Source: an uncultured cyanobacterium | Lineage (GTDB): Bacteria > Cyanobacteriota > Cyanobacteriia > PCC-6307 > Cyanobiaceae | Length of the DNA stretch: 64,000 nucleotides | Reading direction: 5' to 3' | Assembly: GCA_903917565.1 (NCBI GenBank) | Contig: CAIXBB010000003.1 | Coordinates: 26,569-90,568, forward strand | In this document: one piece after another, positions 9,633 through 19,594 of the stretch | Layout: every line of letters starts with the position of its first letter | How positions within the stretch are numbered: position 1 is the stretch's first letter | Made by a program: the position numbers and the translations under genes | The notes under the pieces: model-generated | Seen by the model: the letters and a program-made list of their open reading frames with translations, nothing else | The model's database searches: none | Told to the model about the DNA's origin: nothing

Positions 9633-9989
9633 ATGGCCACCGCAACCCCCAAGGCCAGGCCCGTCCAGCGCATCAAGATGCGCATCCGCAAAGGTGACAC
9701 CGTCCAGGTGATCGCCGGCAAGGATCGGGGCAAGACCGGCGAGGTGCTGCGCACCCTGCCCAACGAGAACCGTGTCGTGGTGCAGGGCATCAATCTGCGC
9801 ACCCGCCACGTCAAACCCACCCAGGAAGGCGAGACGGGCCGCATCGTCACCGAGGAAGCGTCCCTGCACGCTTCCAACGTGATGCTGTACTCCACCGCCA
9901 ACAAGGTCGCCAGCCGGGTGGAGATCGTCGTCCAGGAGGACGGCAGCAAGAAGCGCCGCCTCAAGAAGACCGGGGAGGTGCTCGACTGA
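9633..9989 (+). CDS. rplX: 50S ribosomal protein L24
   Basis: A 118-residue uL24, an early large-subunit assembly initiator with a KOW motif ([21 protein letters not shown], residues about 15-35). The N-terminus has a short extension rich in Ala/Pro and the C-terminus ends in a Lys-rich tail. The start is 1 bp from the rplN stop. A 122-bp, strongly C-rich spacer follows before rplE. Confidence 0.97.
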   Translation: MATATPKARPVQRIKMRIRKGDTVQVIAGKDRGKTGEVLRTLPNENRVVVQGINLRTRHVKPTQEGETGRIVTEEASLHASNVMLYSTANKVASRVEIVVQEDGSKKRRLKKTGEVLD

Positions 9990-10111
9990 CCGCCCCCCAC
10001 CGCGTCGCCCCCCACGCCCCACCGCGCGACGCCCTCACCGCTCCGCTTCCCTGCTCCCCTCCCCCGTCCGCCTTCTGACCACGTCCAGAAGCGCCCCCCC
10101 ATCCCCCCGTC

Positions 10112-10651
10112 ATGTCACTCAAACAGCGCTACCGGGAGACGATCCAGCCCAAGCTGCTGAAGGATCTCAACCTCTCCAACGTCCATGAGGTTCCCAAGGT
10201 GGTCAAGGTCACCGTCAACCGGGGCCTCGGTGAAGCCGCCCAGAACGCCAAGGCCCTTGAGGCCTCGATCACCGAACTGGCGACCATCACCGGTCAGAAG
10301 GTGGTGGTGACCCGCGCCAAGAAGGCCATCGCCGGCTTCAAGATCCGCCAGGGCATGCCGATCGGCGTGGCCGTCACCCTGCGGGGCGAGCGGATGTATG
10401 CCTTCCTGGAGCGTCTCATCCACCTGGCGCTGCCACGCATCCGCGACTTCCGCGGCGTGAGCCCCAAGAGCTTCGACGGCCGGGGCAACTACACCCTGGG
10501 GATCCGGGAGCAGATCATCTTCCCCGAGATCTCCTTCGACAAGATCGATGCCATCCGGGGGATGGACGTCACGATCGTGACCAACGCCCGTAACGACGAA
10601 GAGGGCCGGGCCCTCCTCCGCGAAATGGGAATGCCGTTCCGCAATACCTGA
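10112..10651 (+). CDS. rplE: 50S ribosomal protein L5
   Basis: A 179-residue uL5 that binds 5S rRNA and forms inter-subunit bridge B1b. Conserved blocks include [36 protein letters not shown] and the [20 protein letters not shown] loop, ending in the family's [14 protein letters not shown]. It is separated from rplX by a 122-bp pyrimidine-rich stretch; rpsN, which follows rplE in many bacteria, is not here. Confidence 0.98.
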   Translation: MSLKQRYRETIQPKLLKDLNLSNVHEVPKVVKVTVNRGLGEAAQNAKALEASITELATITGQKVVVTRAKKAIAGFKIRQGMPIGVAVTLRGERMYAFLERLIHLALPRIRDFRGVSPKSFDGRGNYTLGIREQIIFPEISFDKIDAIRGMDVTIVTNARNDEEGRALLREMGMPFRNT

Positions 10652-10671
10652 GCCCCCTCCCGGACACGACC

Positions 10672-11073
10672 ATGGCCAACCACGACCCGATCTCAGACAT
10701 GCTCACGCGCCTTCGCAACGCGAGTGAGAAGCGCCACGAGCGCACCAGGATTCCCGCTTCGCGGATGTCCCGCAGCATCGCCAACGTGCTGCAACATGAA
10801 GGCTTCATCGCCGCCATCACCGAAGAAGGCGAAGGCGTGCAGCGCCAGCTGGTGCTTGAGCTGAAATACAGCGGCAAGCACCGCCAGCCCACCATCCGCT
10901 CCGTGCAGCGGGTGAGCAAGCCAGGCCTGCGCATCTACAAGAACACCCGCCAGCTGCCCAAGGTGCTGGGCGGCCTCGGCGTGGCGATCATCTCCACCTC
11001 CCGGGGTGTGATGAGCGACCGTGATGCCCGCAAGCAGGGCGTCGGCGGCGAAGTGCTCTGCTACGTCTACTGA
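10672..11073 (+). CDS. rpsH: 30S ribosomal protein S8
   Basis: A 133-residue uS8, a primary 16S rRNA-binding protein. The start [18 protein letters not shown] and the C-terminal signature [27 protein letters not shown] are diagnostic. In E. coli S8 represses the spc operon; nothing here shows whether that holds. It is 20 bp behind rplE and 16 bp before rplF. Confidence 0.98.
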   Translation: MANHDPISDMLTRLRNASEKRHERTRIPASRMSRSIANVLQHEGFIAAITEEGEGVQRQLVLELKYSGKHRQPTIRSVQRVSKPGLRIYKNTRQLPKVLGGLGVAIISTSRGVMSDRDARKQGVGGEVLCYVY

Positions 11074-11089
11074 TCCCAGGAGTTGTTCC

Positions 11090-11629
11090 ATGTCTCGTAT
11101 CGGTAAAGCCCCGATCCCCATCCCCGACAAGGTCACCGTCAGCCTCGATGGCCTGGCTGTCACCGTGAAGGGTCCCAAGGGGGAACTCAGCCGCGTTCTC
11201 CCGGAGGGCGTCAGCGTCAGCCAGGAAGGCGGCACGGTGGTGGTGAGCCCCACCAGCACCCACCGCCGCTCCCGTGAGCGCCACGGCCTCAGCCGCACCC
11301 TCGTCGCCAACATGGTGGAAGGGGTCAGCCAGGGCTTCACCCGCAAGCTCGAGATCGTCGGCGTCGGCTACCGCGCCCAGGTCCAGGGCCGCAAGCTCGT
11401 GGTCAGCGCCGGCTACAGCCACCCGGTGGAGATGGTCCCCCCCGAAGGGGTCACCTTCTCGGTCGAGAACAACACCTCGGTCTTCGTCTCCGGCCCCGAC
11501 AAGGAGCTGGTGGGCAACGAGGCGGCCAAGATCCGCGGCATTCGTCCGCCCGAGCCCTACAAGGGCAAGGGCATCAAGTACGAAGGTGAGCGGATTCTGC
11601 GCAAGGCCGGCAAGACCGGCAAGAAATGA
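11090..11629 (+). CDS. rplF: 50S ribosomal protein L6
   Basis: A 179-residue uL6 made of two similar domains. The start [15 protein letters not shown], the [13 protein letters not shown] segment ([20 protein letters not shown]) and the C-terminal signature [21 protein letters not shown] are standard. An AGGAG sequence lies about 9 bases before the ATG. The open frame from 11021 overlaps rpsH and is not the start. Confidence 0.98.
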   Translation: MSRIGKAPIPIPDKVTVSLDGLAVTVKGPKGELSRVLPEGVSVSQEGGTVVVSPTSTHRRSRERHGLSRTLVANMVEGVSQGFTRKLEIVGVGYRAQVQGRKLVVSAGYSHPVEMVPPEGVTFSVENNTSVFVSGPDKELVGNEAAKIRGIRPPEPYKGKGIKYEGERILRKAGKTGKK

Positions 11630-11661
11630 GGTCTGCTCGAGCGTCATCCGTCTGATCCCCC

Positions 11662-12027
11662 ATGTCTACCCTCTCCCGCAAACAGCAGACCCAGAAGCGT
11701 CACCGCCGCCTGCGTCGTCTGCTCTCCGGCACCGCCAACCGTCCCAGGCTGGCTGTGTTCCGCTCCAACAATCACATCTACGCCCAGGTCATCGACGACG
11801 ACGCCCAGAGCACCCTCTGCGCGGCGTCCACCCTCGACAAGGACCTGCGCACCAGCGTCCAGGCCAGCTCCACCTGTGACGCCTCCGTCGCGGTGGGCCA
11901 GCTCGTTGCCCAGCGCGCCCTCGCCAAGGGCATCCAGCAGGTGGTCTTCGATCGCGGCGGCAACCTGTACCACGGCAGGGTCAAGGCCCTTGCTGACGCC
12001 GCCCGGGAAGCGGGCCTTCAGTTCTGA
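11662..12027 (+). CDS. rplR: 50S ribosomal protein L18
   Basis: A 121-residue uL18 that carries 5S rRNA into the large subunit with L5. Seen are the basic N-terminal segment ([20 protein letters not shown]), [20 protein letters not shown], and the C-terminal [26 protein letters not shown] signature in pieces. It is 32 bp after rplF. Confidence 0.98.
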   Translation: MSTLSRKQQTQKRHRRLRRLLSGTANRPRLAVFRSNNHIYAQVIDDDAQSTLCAASTLDKDLRTSVQASSTCDASVAVGQLVAQRALAKGIQQVVFDRGGNLYHGRVKALADAAREAGLQF

Positions 12028-12041
12028 TCCCTGCTCTCACC

Positions 12042-12710
12042 ATGACCGAAACCAACGACCAGATCCAGACCGGCGCCGTGCCTGCGGCCTCCGACGTCCC
12101 CGCCGCTGCCGAAGGCCAGCAGGAGCAGCGCCGGGGCAGCGGTGGCGGTGGCCGTGGCGATGCCAAGGGTGACCGCCGGGGCGGCGGCGGCGGCCGCGGC
12201 CGTGACAACCGCCGCGGCCAGGAACGCGACTCCGAATGGCAGGAGCGGGTGGTGCAGATCCGCCGTGTCTCCAAGACCGTCAAGGGCGGCAAGAAGATGA
12301 GCTTCCGGGCCATCGTCGTCGTCGGCAACGAGCGCGGCCAGGTGGGCGTGGGCGTCGGCAAGGCCGGCGATGTCATCGGCGCCGTCCGCAAGGGTGTGGC
12401 CGATGGCAAGAAGCATCTGGTCAAGGTGCCCCTCACCCGCACCAGTTCGATCCCCACCCTCAGCAACGGCCGCGACGGCGCCGCCAGCGTGCTGATCCGG
12501 CCGGCTGCCCCCGGTACCGGGGTGATCGCGGGCGGTTCGATCCGCACCGTGCTCGAACTGGCCGGTATCAAGAATGTGCTGGCGAAGCGGCTGGGCTCCA
12601 AGACCCCGCTCAACAACGCCCGCGCCGCCATGCAGGCCCTCGAAGGTCTGCGCACCCACAAGGAGACCGCCAAGGAGCGGGGCATCTCCCTTGAGCAGAT
12701 TTACTCCTGA
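12042..12710 (+). CDS. rpsE: 30S ribosomal protein S5 with Gly/Arg-rich N-terminal extension
   Basis: A 222-residue uS5; the usual bacterial length is about 165. The conserved core starts near residue 65 ([18 protein letters not shown]) and includes [20 protein letters not shown] and the C-terminal [17 protein letters not shown]. The extra 60 residues are a low-complexity tail with an RGG-like region (about residues 30-59, runs of Gly with interspersed Arg) after an Ala/Pro/Glu-rich start. Picocyanobacterial S5 proteins often carry such tails; their role is unknown. rpmD, which follows rpsE in many bacteria, is absent. Confidence 0.97.
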   Translation: MTETNDQIQTGAVPAASDVPAAAEGQQEQRRGSGGGGRGDAKGDRRGGGGGRGRDNRRGQERDSEWQERVVQIRRVSKTVKGGKKMSFRAIVVVGNERGQVGVGVGKAGDVIGAVRKGVADGKKHLVKVPLTRTSSIPTLSNGRDGAASVLIRPAAPGTGVIAGGSIRTVLELAGIKNVLAKRLGSKTPLNNARAAMQALEGLRTHKETAKERGISLEQIYS

Positions 12711-12718
12711 AGCCCGCC

Positions 12719-13174
12719 ATGACCTCCTTCTCTCTCAACAACCTCCAGCCCCAGAAGGGCTCCCGCAAGCGCAAGCTTCGTAAAGGTCGCGGCATTGCCG
12801 CCGGCCAGGGCGCCAGCTGCGGTTTCGGCATGCGCGGCCAGAAATCCCGCTCCGGCAGCCCCACCCGCCCCGGCTTCGAGGGTGGCCAGATGCCCCTCTA
12901 TCGCCGGATTCCGAAGCTCAAGCACTTCCCGGTCATCAACCCCACGCACTACACCGTGATCAACGTGTCACGGCTGGGTGTGCTGAAGGCGGGCACCACG
13001 GTCAGTCTCGACTCCCTGGAGCAGGCGGGCCTGGTCACCAGCCCCCGATACCCGCTCAAAGTGCTCGGCAACGGCGAGCTCACGGTGAAACTGACGGTCC
13101 AGGCCGCCGCCTTCACGGCGTCGGCCCGCGCCAAGATCGAAGCCGCCGGCGGCACCTGCGAGATCATCGACTGA
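12719..13174 (+). CDS. rplO: 50S ribosomal protein L15
   Basis: A 151-residue uL15. The Gly/Arg/Lys-rich N-terminal arm ([36 protein letters not shown]) threads into 23S rRNA, and the C-terminal half has the globular signature [20 protein letters not shown]. It is 8 bp after rpsE; a 108-bp gap separates it from secY. Confidence 0.97.
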   Translation: MTSFSLNNLQPQKGSRKRKLRKGRGIAAGQGASCGFGMRGQKSRSGSPTRPGFEGGQMPLYRRIPKLKHFPVINPTHYTVINVSRLGVLKAGTTVSLDSLEQAGLVTSPRYPLKVLGNGELTVKLTVQAAAFTASARAKIEAAGGTCEIID

Positions 13175-13282
13175 GCCCGGGCCGTTGCCCTGCCTCCAGC
13201 CCGGAGCCGTCTGCCCGTAGCCTTGTGCCGCGGCAGGCGGCTCCGGTCGTATCGACCCGTTCCCCCCACCCCCGTCATCACC

Positions 13283-14602
13283 ATGCTCCTCAGCAGGGGG
13301 CGCAATCCGAGCGCCGCTGAAATCCTCGTCCAGCTGGTCCAGTCGAAGGGCCTGCGGGATCGGGTGCTCACCACCCTGGGCCTGCTGCTGCTGGTGCGAC
13401 TAGGCATCTACATCCCGGTGCCTGGCATCGACCGGGTCGCCTTCCAGTCGTTCATCCGCCAGGGCGGGCAGCTGATCGGCTTCCTCGACATCTTCACCGG
13501 CGGCGGCCTCTCCACCCTGGGCGTGTTCGCCCTGGGCATCCTGCCCTTCATCAATGCCTCGATCATCATCCAGCTGATGACGGCGGCGGTCCCCCAGCTT
13601 GAGGAGCTGCAGAAGAACGAGGGGGAGGCCGGCCGGCGCAAGCTGGCCCAGTTCACCCGCTATCTGGCCCTGGGCTGGGGCATCCTGCAGAGCGTCGTCT
13701 TTTCTCTGATCCTGCGGCAGTACGCCCTGCCTGGCCTGCCCGAATGGCTGTTCGTCGTCCAGACGAGCCTGGCCCTGGTCACCGGCTCGATGGTGGTGAT
13801 GTGGGTCAGCGAGGTGATCACCGAACGGGGCATCGGCCAGGGGGCCTCCCTGGTGATCTTCATCAACATCGTGGCCACCCTGCCCAAGGCCCTGGGCTCC
13901 ACCATCCAGCTGGCCCAGAGCGGCGACCGGGCCACGGTGGGCGGCATCGTCGTGCTGGTGCTCGTCTTCCTGGTGACGATCGTGGGGATCATCTTCCTGC
14001 AGGAGGGCAGCCGCCGCATTCCGATCGTGAGCGCCAAGCGCCAGGTGGGCGGCGCCAGCACCCTGGCCTCGCGCCAGAGCTACCTGCCCCTCAAGCTCAA
14101 TGCCGGCGGCGTGATGCCGATCATCTTCGCTTCGGCGGTGGTCTTCCTGCCGCTCACCATCGCCAACCTCACCAAGAGCCCCTGGCTGATCCGGGTGGCC
14201 GGCTACCTCAACCCCACCAGCAGCACCCCCTGGGTCTACGCCCTGGTGTACTTCGCCCTGATCTGCGGCTTCGCCTTCTTCTACGCCTCCCTCACCGTCA
14301 ACCCGGTGGACATCGCCACCAACCTGAAACGTTCCGGCGTCGCCATCCCCGGCGTGCGTCCCGGTTCAGCCACCGCCGACTACCTCTCCGGCGTGTCCAA
14401 TCGGCTCACCCTGCTGGGGGGCCTGTTCCTTGGGGCGATCGCGATCATTCCTTCGGCGGTGGAGGGCGCCACCCAGGTGCGCACCTTCCAGGGCCTGGGG
14501 GCCACCTCCCTGCTGATCCTGGTGGGAGTGGCCATCGACACCGCCAAGCAGGTCCAGACCTACGTCATCTCCCAGCGCTACGAAGGACTGGTCCGGCAAT
14601 AG
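13283..14602 (+). CDS. secY: Preprotein translocase subunit SecY
   Basis: A 439-residue integral membrane protein with the ten helices expected of the SecYEG channel. Landmarks are the N-terminal LVRLGIYIPVPGID, the plug/TM2 region (GRALSTLGVFALGI-like: GGLSTLGVFALGILPFINAS), the cytosolic ERGIGQGASLVIF, and PVDIATNLKRSGVAIPGVRPG near TM9-10. In cyanobacteria one SecY serves both plasma and thylakoid membranes. The ATG at 13283 is chosen over an upstream open frame because the family begins MLLSRGRNPSAAE-like. Confidence 0.97.
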   Translation: MLLSRGRNPSAAEILVQLVQSKGLRDRVLTTLGLLLLVRLGIYIPVPGIDRVAFQSFIRQGGQLIGFLDIFTGGGLSTLGVFALGILPFINASIIIQLMTAAVPQLEELQKNEGEAGRRKLAQFTRYLALGWGILQSVVFSLILRQYALPGLPEWLFVVQTSLALVTGSMVVMWVSEVITERGIGQGASLVIFINIVATLPKALGSTIQLAQSGDRATVGGIVVLVLVFLVTIVGIIFLQEGSRRIPIVSAKRQVGGASTLASRQSYLPLKLNAGGVMPIIFASAVVFLPLTIANLTKSPWLIRVAGYLNPTSSTPWVYALVYFALICGFAFFYASLTVNPVDIATNLKRSGVAIPGVRPGSATADYLSGVSNRLTLLGGLFLGAIAIIPSAVEGATQVRTFQGLGATSLLILVGVAIDTAKQVQTYVISQRYEGLVRQ

Positions 14603-14627
14603 GCCCCTTTCCCCCCATCTCCCTCCC

Positions 14628-15179
14628 ATGAAACAGCGACTCCTCTTCCTCGGCCCTCCCGGCGCCGGCAAGGGAACCCAGGCCGAGCTCCTGGCCGAAC
14701 GCCACCAGCTGCTGCATCTCTCCACCGGTGAACTGCTGCGGGCGGAGGTGAAGGCCGGCACCTCCCTGGGACAGGAGGCGGAGGCGGTGATGGCCCGCGG
14801 GGAGCTGGTCAGCGATGCCTTGGTGCTGGCCATCGTGCGCAACCGGCTGGAGGGCCACCAGGGGGGCTGGCTCCTGGATGGCTTTCCCCGCAACCTGGCC
14901 CAGGCCGAGGCCCTTGACGGACTGCTGGCGGAGCTCGATCAGCGCATTGAGCGGGTGTTGCTGCTGGAGCTGGAGGATGGGGTGCTGATCCAGCGCCTGC
15001 TCTCTCGGGGCCGGGCCGACGACAACGAAGCGGTGATCCGCAACCGCCTGGTGGTGTACCAGGAGCAGACCGCCCCCCTGATCGAGCACTACCGGAATCT
15101 GGGCCTGCTCCGCAGCGTCGAGGCCTCCGGCACGGTGGCGGAGATCGAGGACAGGATCGTAGCGAGCGTTGTTGACTGA
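14628..15179 (+). CDS. adk: Adenylate kinase
   Basis: A 183-residue short-form adenylate kinase converting ATP + AMP to 2 ADP. The P-loop is GPPGAGKGTQ near residue 9, the AMP site includes LSTGELLRAEV and WLLDGFPRNLAQAEAL, and the LID is the short, zinc-free type (LLSRGRADDNEAVIRNRL). It sits 25 bp behind secY, the usual secY-adk pairing. The C-rich leader has no Shine-Dalgarno sequence. Confidence 0.96.
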   Translation: MKQRLLFLGPPGAGKGTQAELLAERHQLLHLSTGELLRAEVKAGTSLGQEAEAVMARGELVSDALVLAIVRNRLEGHQGGWLLDGFPRNLAQAEALDGLLAELDQRIERVLLLELEDGVLIQRLLSRGRADDNEAVIRNRLVVYQEQTAPLIEHYRNLGLLRSVEASGTVAEIEDRIVASVVD

Positions 15180-15222
15180 TGTGATAGGGTAGCTGTTTGC
15201 AAATTCGGAGAGCACAACTCCC

Positions 15223-15336
15223 ATGAAGGTGCGTGCCTCAGTCAAGAAGATGTGCGACAAATGCCGGGTGATCCGTCGCCACGGCAGGGTCATGGTGATC
15301 TGCACCAACCCGAAGCACAAGCAGCGTCAGGGTTGA
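15223..15336 (+). CDS. rpmJ: 50S ribosomal protein L36
   Basis: A 37-residue bL36. The zinc ribbon CxxC...CxxxxH is visible as [17 protein letters not shown]...NPKHKQRQG, preceded by [10 protein letters not shown]. It is 43 bp after adk. A TTGACT at 15172-15177 and a TGTGATAGGGT stretch just downstream could form a weak internal promoter, but the spacing is not consensus. infA, often next to rpmJ in other bacteria, is not present. Confidence 0.97.
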   Translation: MKVRASVKKMCDKCRVIRRHGRVMVICTNPKHKQRQG

Positions 15337-15402
15337 CCCCCCACGCTTTTGAGGCTGCCGCCGCCGGCAGCCACCCCCATTGCCCTCTGATCGTTTCCTG
15401 AC

Positions 15403-15768
15403 GTGGCTCGGATCGCCGGTGTCGATATCCCTCGTGACAAGAGGGTTGAGATCTCACTCACTTACGTTTACGGGATCGGGCTCACCAGGGCCCGCAAGAT
15501 TCTCGCCAAATCGGGGGTCAGCCCCGACATCCGGGTGAAGGACCTCAGCGATGGCGACGTGCAGAAGCTGCGCGGCGCCGCCGATTCCTTCGTGCTCGAG
15601 GGCGACCTGCGCCGGGAGGAGGGCATGGCCCTCAAGCGGCTGCAGGACATCGGCTGCCTGCGGGGTCGCCGCCATCGCATGGGCCTGCCCGTGCGCGGTC
15701 AGCGCACCCGCACCAATGCCCGCACCCGCCGCGGCGCCCGTAAGACCGTGGCCGGCAAGAAGAAGTGA
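15403..15768 (+). CDS. rpsM: 30S ribosomal protein S13
   Basis: A 121-residue uS13 in the small-subunit head, contacting S19 and tRNA. It starts with GTG, reading [21 protein letters not shown] after the initiator, has the helix-two-turn-helix segment [14 protein letters not shown], and the C-terminal [18 protein letters not shown] signature. It is 66 bp after rpmJ and followed by an unusually long 171-bp spacer before rpsK. Confidence 0.98.
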   Translation: MARIAGVDIPRDKRVEISLTYVYGIGLTRARKILAKSGVSPDIRVKDLSDGDVQKLRGAADSFVLEGDLRREEGMALKRLQDIGCLRGRRHRMGLPVRGQRTRTNARTRRGARKTVAGKKK

Positions 15769-15939
15769 GTTCCGGGCCTCCGGGCCCGTTCTCCCCTCGC
15801 TGCCTGCTGCACCCCCGGCCTGCAGCTCCTCGTGGCAGCCGCCAGGCCCCCAGTCCCGCCGCCCTCCAGCTTCCGGAGGTCGTCACCGGGACTCCCCCAG
15901 TCCTCCCGATCACCTCCCTGCCTCCGCAGGGCCACCGCC

Positions 15940-16332
15940 ATGGCCAAACCAGCCAAGAAAACAGGCCCCAAGAAGGCCAAGCGCAATGTCCCCAACGGGG
16001 TCGCGCACATTCAGAGCACGTTCAACAACACGATCGTCTCCATCACCGACACCGCCGGTGAAGTGGTGAGCTGGTCGTCCGCCGGTGCCAGCGGCTTCAA
16101 GGGCGCCCGTAAGGGCACCCCATTCGCCGCCCAGACCGCCGCCGAAGCGGCCGCCCGTCGGGCCCTCGAGCAAGGCATGCGTCAGATCGAAGTATTGGTG
16201 CGCGGTCCCGGCTCCGGGCGCGAGACCGCCATCCGGGCCCTGCAGGTGGCCGGACTCGAGATCACCCTGATCCGCGATGTCACCCCCCTGCCCCATAACG
16301 GCTGTCGCCGGGCCAAGCGTCGCCGGGTCTGA
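15940..16332 (+). CDS. rpsK: 30S ribosomal protein S11
   Basis: A 130-residue uS11 on the platform of the small subunit. A Lys-rich N-terminus ([16 protein letters not shown]) is followed by [18 protein letters not shown] and the C-terminal signature [16 protein letters not shown]. The open frame from 15832 lies in the C-rich spacer and is not part of the protein. Confidence 0.98.
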   Translation: MAKPAKKTGPKKAKRNVPNGVAHIQSTFNNTIVSITDTAGEVVSWSSAGASGFKGARKGTPFAAQTAAEAAARRALEQGMRQIEVLVRGPGSGRETAIRALQVAGLEITLIRDVTPLPHNGCRRAKRRRV

Positions 16333-16404
16333 GTCGTCCTGACTCCCGTCCGACTTCCCAGGGCCGCTGCCGCGGCCACCTTTCCTTTCTCACCACCTCT
16401 GACC

Positions 16405-17343
16405 GTGTTGCACTACCAGATCGATCGGGTCGAGCACCAGGTTGCCGACGACCGTTCCCAGACGGGCGTCTTCGTGATCGGCCCCCTGGATCGGGGCCAG
16501 GCGACCACCCTCGGCAACGCCCTGCGGCGGGTGCTGATCGGTGGTCTCGAAGGAAGCGCCATCACGGCGGTGCGCCTCTCCGGGGTCAACCATGAGTACG
16601 CCACGGTGCCCGGCGTGCGCGAGGATGTCCTCGACATCCTGCTCAACTGCAAGTCGGTCCCCGTCAACAGCCGCAGCCGTGATCTGGAGATCGGCCGCCT
16701 GATGGTCAACGGCCCGGCGAGGGTCACCGCGTCGGATCTGCAGTTCTCCCCCCAGGTCCAGGTCATCGACGGCGATCGGGAGATCGCCACCGTGGCCGAG
16801 GGGCACAGCCTCGAGATGGAGGTCCATGTGGAGCGCGGCATCGGCTACCGGCCGGTGGATCGCCACAACGAGGACACCGCCGCCATCGACCTGCTTCAGA
16901 TCGATGCGGTCTTCATGCCCGTCCGCCGGGTCAACTACACCGTTGATGAAACCGCTGTCGGAGAAGGCGGTTCGGCCCACGAGCGCCTGCGCATCGAGAT
17001 CGAGACCAACGGCAGCGTCACCCCCGACGACGCCATGGCCCAGGCGGCCAACCAGCTGATGGAGCTGTTCCAGCCCCTGGCCACCCTCACCATGACCGAG
17101 GAGCCCGGCCTGGAACCCGAGCCTTCGGCCGAGGCCCAGATCCCCCTGGAGGAACTGAACCTCTCCGTCCGCGCCTACAACTGTCTGAAGCGGGCCCAGG
17201 TCAATTCCGTTTCCGACCTCATGGGCTTCAGCTACGAAGACCTCCTGGAGATCAAGAACTTCGGATCCAAGTCCGCCGACGAGGTGATCGAGGCTCTCGA
17301 GAGGATCGGCATCTCCCTGCCCCAGAGCCGCACCAGCGGCTGA
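16405..17343 (+). CDS. rpoA: RNA polymerase subunit alpha
   Basis: A 312-residue alpha subunit. The N-terminal domain (about residues 1-230) has the dimerisation block [20 protein letters not shown]; the C-terminal domain (about 250-312) has the [19 protein letters not shown] and [15 protein letters not shown] helices that bind UP elements and activators. The start is a GTG in a pyrimidine-rich leader. rpsD, often between rpsK and rpoA in enterobacteria, is absent, as usual in cyanobacteria. Confidence 0.98.
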   Translation: MLHYQIDRVEHQVADDRSQTGVFVIGPLDRGQATTLGNALRRVLIGGLEGSAITAVRLSGVNHEYATVPGVREDVLDILLNCKSVPVNSRSRDLEIGRLMVNGPARVTASDLQFSPQVQVIDGDREIATVAEGHSLEMEVHVERGIGYRPVDRHNEDTAAIDLLQIDAVFMPVRRVNYTVDETAVGEGGSAHERLRIEIETNGSVTPDDAMAQAANQLMELFQPLATLTMTEEPGLEPEPSAEAQIPLEELNLSVRAYNCLKRAQVNSVSDLMGFSYEDLLEIKNFGSKSADEVIEALERIGISLPQSRTSG

Positions 17344-17389
17344 AGGGCGGTTTTCCCTTCCCCGTTTCGCCACCCGCCCCGTCCCCACC

Positions 17390-17740
17390 ATGCGACACCA
17401 GTGCCGAGTCCCCCTGTTGGGACGCCCCGCCGACCAACGCAAGGCCATGCTGCGTGGTCTGACCACCCAGCTCATCCGTGAAGGCCGCGTCACCACCACC
17501 AAGGCCAGGGCCAAGGCCCTCCGTGATGAAGCGGAGCGCATGATCACCCTGGCCAAGGACGGCACCCTCGCCGCCCGTCGCCGCGCCATTGGCTACATCT
17601 ACGACAAGCAGCTGGTCCACGCCCTGTTTGACAAGGCCCAGGACCGCTACGGCGATCGCCAGGGTGGCTACACCCGCATCATCCGTACGGTACGCCGCCG
17701 GGGCGACAACGCCGAAATGGCGATCATCGAGCTGGTCTGA
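17390..17740 (+). CDS. rplQ: 50S ribosomal protein L17
   Basis: A 116-residue bL17 near the tunnel exit. Signature blocks: [42 protein letters not shown] and the C-terminal [25 protein letters not shown]. Its TGA stop overlaps the proposed CTG start of truA in the tetranucleotide CTGA. Confidence 0.98.
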   Translation: MRHQCRVPLLGRPADQRKAMLRGLTTQLIREGRVTTTKARAKALRDEAERMITLAKDGTLAARRRAIGYIYDKQLVHALFDKAQDRYGDRQGGYTRIIRTVRRRGDNAEMAIIELV

Positions 17741-18582
17741 AAAGGATCGCCCTTTCGCTGCAGTACGAGGGATCCTCGTTCCATGGCTGGCAGCGGCAGG
17801 CCCACCACAGCAGCGTTCAGGAAACCCTGGAGGGGGCGATCGCCGCACTCGACCCGCACCGGCCCGCCCAGGCGGTGGCCGCCGGTCGCACCGACAGTGG
17901 CGTCCATGCCGCCGCCCAGGTGGTCCACTTCGATGCCAGCGGCCCCATCCCCGTGTCCCGCTGGGCGAAGGCCCTCAACGGCCGTCTGCCGCCCACGATC
18001 CGGGTGAGGGCGGCCGCCGAGGTCCCCGCCCACTGGCATGCCTGCTTCAGCGCCACCTACCGGCGCTACCGCTACACGATCCATAACGGCCGCACCCCCA
18101 ACCTGTTCCTGGCCCCCTGGAGCTGGCACCGCTACCAGTGGCGCCTTGACGAGGCACGCATGGTCCGCTGCCTGGAGGCGCTGCTCGGAGAACACGACTT
18201 CTCCGCCTTCCAGCGGGCCGGCAGCCGCCGCGCCCATGCCCGCACCACCCTCCAGGAGGTTCAGATCGATCGCCAGGGGGATCTGCTGGTCACCGAGGTG
18301 CAGGCCAGCGGCTTTCTCTACGGCATGGTGCGCCTGCTGATGGGCCAGCTGGTGGCTGTGGGGGAGGGTCGCCTCGAGACAGGGGAGTTCCTGCACCGCT
18401 GGCGCAGTGGCGCCCGCCACGCGGTGAAGGAGGCCGCACCGCCCCAGGGCCTCTGCCTGCTGCGGGTGGGTTACCCGGAGGAGGTCTTCCCTGAAGCCGC
18501 CTGTTATGATTGCCAACCGCGATTTCTGTTGGAATCGTGCGATCCTCCCGCCGATCCGTTCGCCGGCGATCCGATCGGTTGA
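17737..18582 (+). CDS. truA: tRNA pseudouridine(38-40) synthase TruA, non-canonical start
   Basis: Converts uridines 38-40 of tRNA anticodon stems to pseudouridine. Protein similarity begins [20 protein letters not shown] immediately after rplQ, and the catalytic aspartate is in [11 protein letters not shown]. The first ATG/GTG/TTG in this frame is the GTG at 17875, which would remove about 45 conserved residues including the GWQRQ block. The only sensible start is CTG at 17737, in a 4-bp CTGA overlap with the rplQ stop, where an ATGA overlap would be expected. From there the product is 281 residues, a normal length. Function is secure; the start codon is inference. Confidence 0.85.
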   Translation: MKRIALSLQYEGSSFHGWQRQAHHSSVQETLEGAIAALDPHRPAQAVAAGRTDSGVHAAAQVVHFDASGPIPVSRWAKALNGRLPPTIRVRAAAEVPAHWHACFSATYRRYRYTIHNGRTPNLFLAPWSWHRYQWRLDEARMVRCLEALLGEHDFSAFQRAGSRRAHARTTLQEVQIDRQGDLLVTEVQASGFLYGMVRLLMGQLVAVGEGRLETGEFLHRWRSGARHAVKEAAPPQGLCLLRVGYPEEVFPEAACYDCQPRFLLESCDPPADPFAGDPIG

Positions 18583-18638
18583 GCGGCCTGCAGGGAAGCC
18601 CCGTCCGGTGGCACCATGCGGAGCCCGCCTCTCCGAAT

Positions 18639-18654
18639 TCGCCGGATCCGGCGA
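18639..18654. repeat. 16-bp perfect palindrome in truA-rplM spacer
   Basis: TCGCCGGATCCGGCGA reads identically on both strands and lies in the 147-bp spacer between truA and rplM, about 75 bp before the rplM ATG. A related string (TTCGCCGGCGATCC) occurs at the end of truA. It may be an RNA hairpin in the rplM-rpsI leader or an operator; no function is known to me. Confidence 0.5.
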
Positions 18655-18729
18655 CACGGTAGGGTCGAATCTCCCTGTCCCGACCCATCCGGCTGCGATG
18701 GGCTCACCCCAAACCGGCCCGCCGGCGCG

Positions 18730-19182
18730 ATGAACAAGACAACCCCACCCTCCATCGATTCGCTCGAGCGCCAGTGGTATCTGGTCGACGCAGCGGATCA
18801 GACCCTCGGCCGTCTCGCCAGTGAGGTGGCCCAGGTGCTGCGCGGCAAGAACAAGCCCACCTTCACGCCTCACCTCGACACCGGTGATTTCGTGGTCGTC
18901 ATCAATGCCGACAAGGTGCGCGTCAGCGGCAACAAGGCCACCCAGAAGATCTACCGGCGCCATTCCGGCCGTCCCGGCGGCATGAAGACCGAAACCTTCG
19001 AGCACCTCCAGGCCCGCCTGCCGGAGCGCATCATCGAGAAGGCGATCAAGGGCATGCTTCCCCACAACGCCCTGGGTCGTCAGCTGTTCCGCAAGCTCAA
19101 GGTCTACAAGGGCGCCGAGCATCCCCACGCCGCCCAGCAGCCCCAGCCCCTCGCCCTCGATCCCGCCGCCGCCGCCCAATGA
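18730..19182 (+). CDS. rplM: 50S ribosomal protein L13
   Basis: A 150-residue uL13. Conserved blocks: [39 protein letters not shown] and [32 protein letters not shown]. The final residues are an Ala/Pro/Gln-rich tail. It overlaps rpsI by 4 bp (ATGA), so the pair is translationally coupled, as L13-S9 commonly are. An upstream open frame to 18616 is excluded by homology. Confidence 0.98.
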   Translation: MNKTTPPSIDSLERQWYLVDAADQTLGRLASEVAQVLRGKNKPTFTPHLDTGDFVVVINADKVRVSGNKATQKIYRRHSGRPGGMKTETFEHLQARLPERIIEKAIKGMLPHNALGRQLFRKLKVYKGAEHPHAAQQPQPLALDPAAAAQ

Positions 19183-19586
19183 CCAGCACCTCCAACCGCG
19201 TCGTCTACTGGGGCACCGGCCGTCGAAAGACCGCCGTGGCCCGTGTGCGGGTGGTGCCCGGCAGCGGCAGCGTCACCATCAACGGCCGCCCCGGTGACAA
19301 CTACCTCAACTACAACCCCGTCTACCTGGCGGCGGTGAAGGCCCCCCTGCAGACCCTGGGCCTGGAAGCCCAGTACGACCTGCTGGTGAACGTGCGCGGC
19401 GGTGGCCTCACCGGCCAGGCCGATGCCATCAAACAGGGTGCGGCCCGCGCCCTCTGCGATCTGTCCCCCGACAACCGCAAGCCTCTCAAGATCGAAGGCC
19501 ACCTGAGCCGCGATCCCCGGGCCAAGGAGCGTCGCAAGTACGGCCTCAAGAAAGCCCGCAAGGCTCCCCAGTTCTCCAAGCGCTGA
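19179..19586 (+). CDS. rpsI: 30S ribosomal protein S9
   Basis: A 135-residue uS9 whose C-terminal tail touches P-site tRNA. The blocks [40 protein letters not shown] and the C-terminal [24 protein letters not shown] (ending in the required basic tail) are diagnostic. It overlaps rplM by 4 bp and precedes rpmE by 8 bp. Confidence 0.98.
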   Translation: MTSTSNRVVYWGTGRRKTAVARVRVVPGSGSVTINGRPGDNYLNYNPVYLAAVKAPLQTLGLEAQYDLLVNVRGGGLTGQADAIKQGAARALCDLSPDNRKPLKIEGHLSRDPRAKERRKYGLKKARKAPQFSKR

Positions 19587-19594
19587 TTTCCGTC

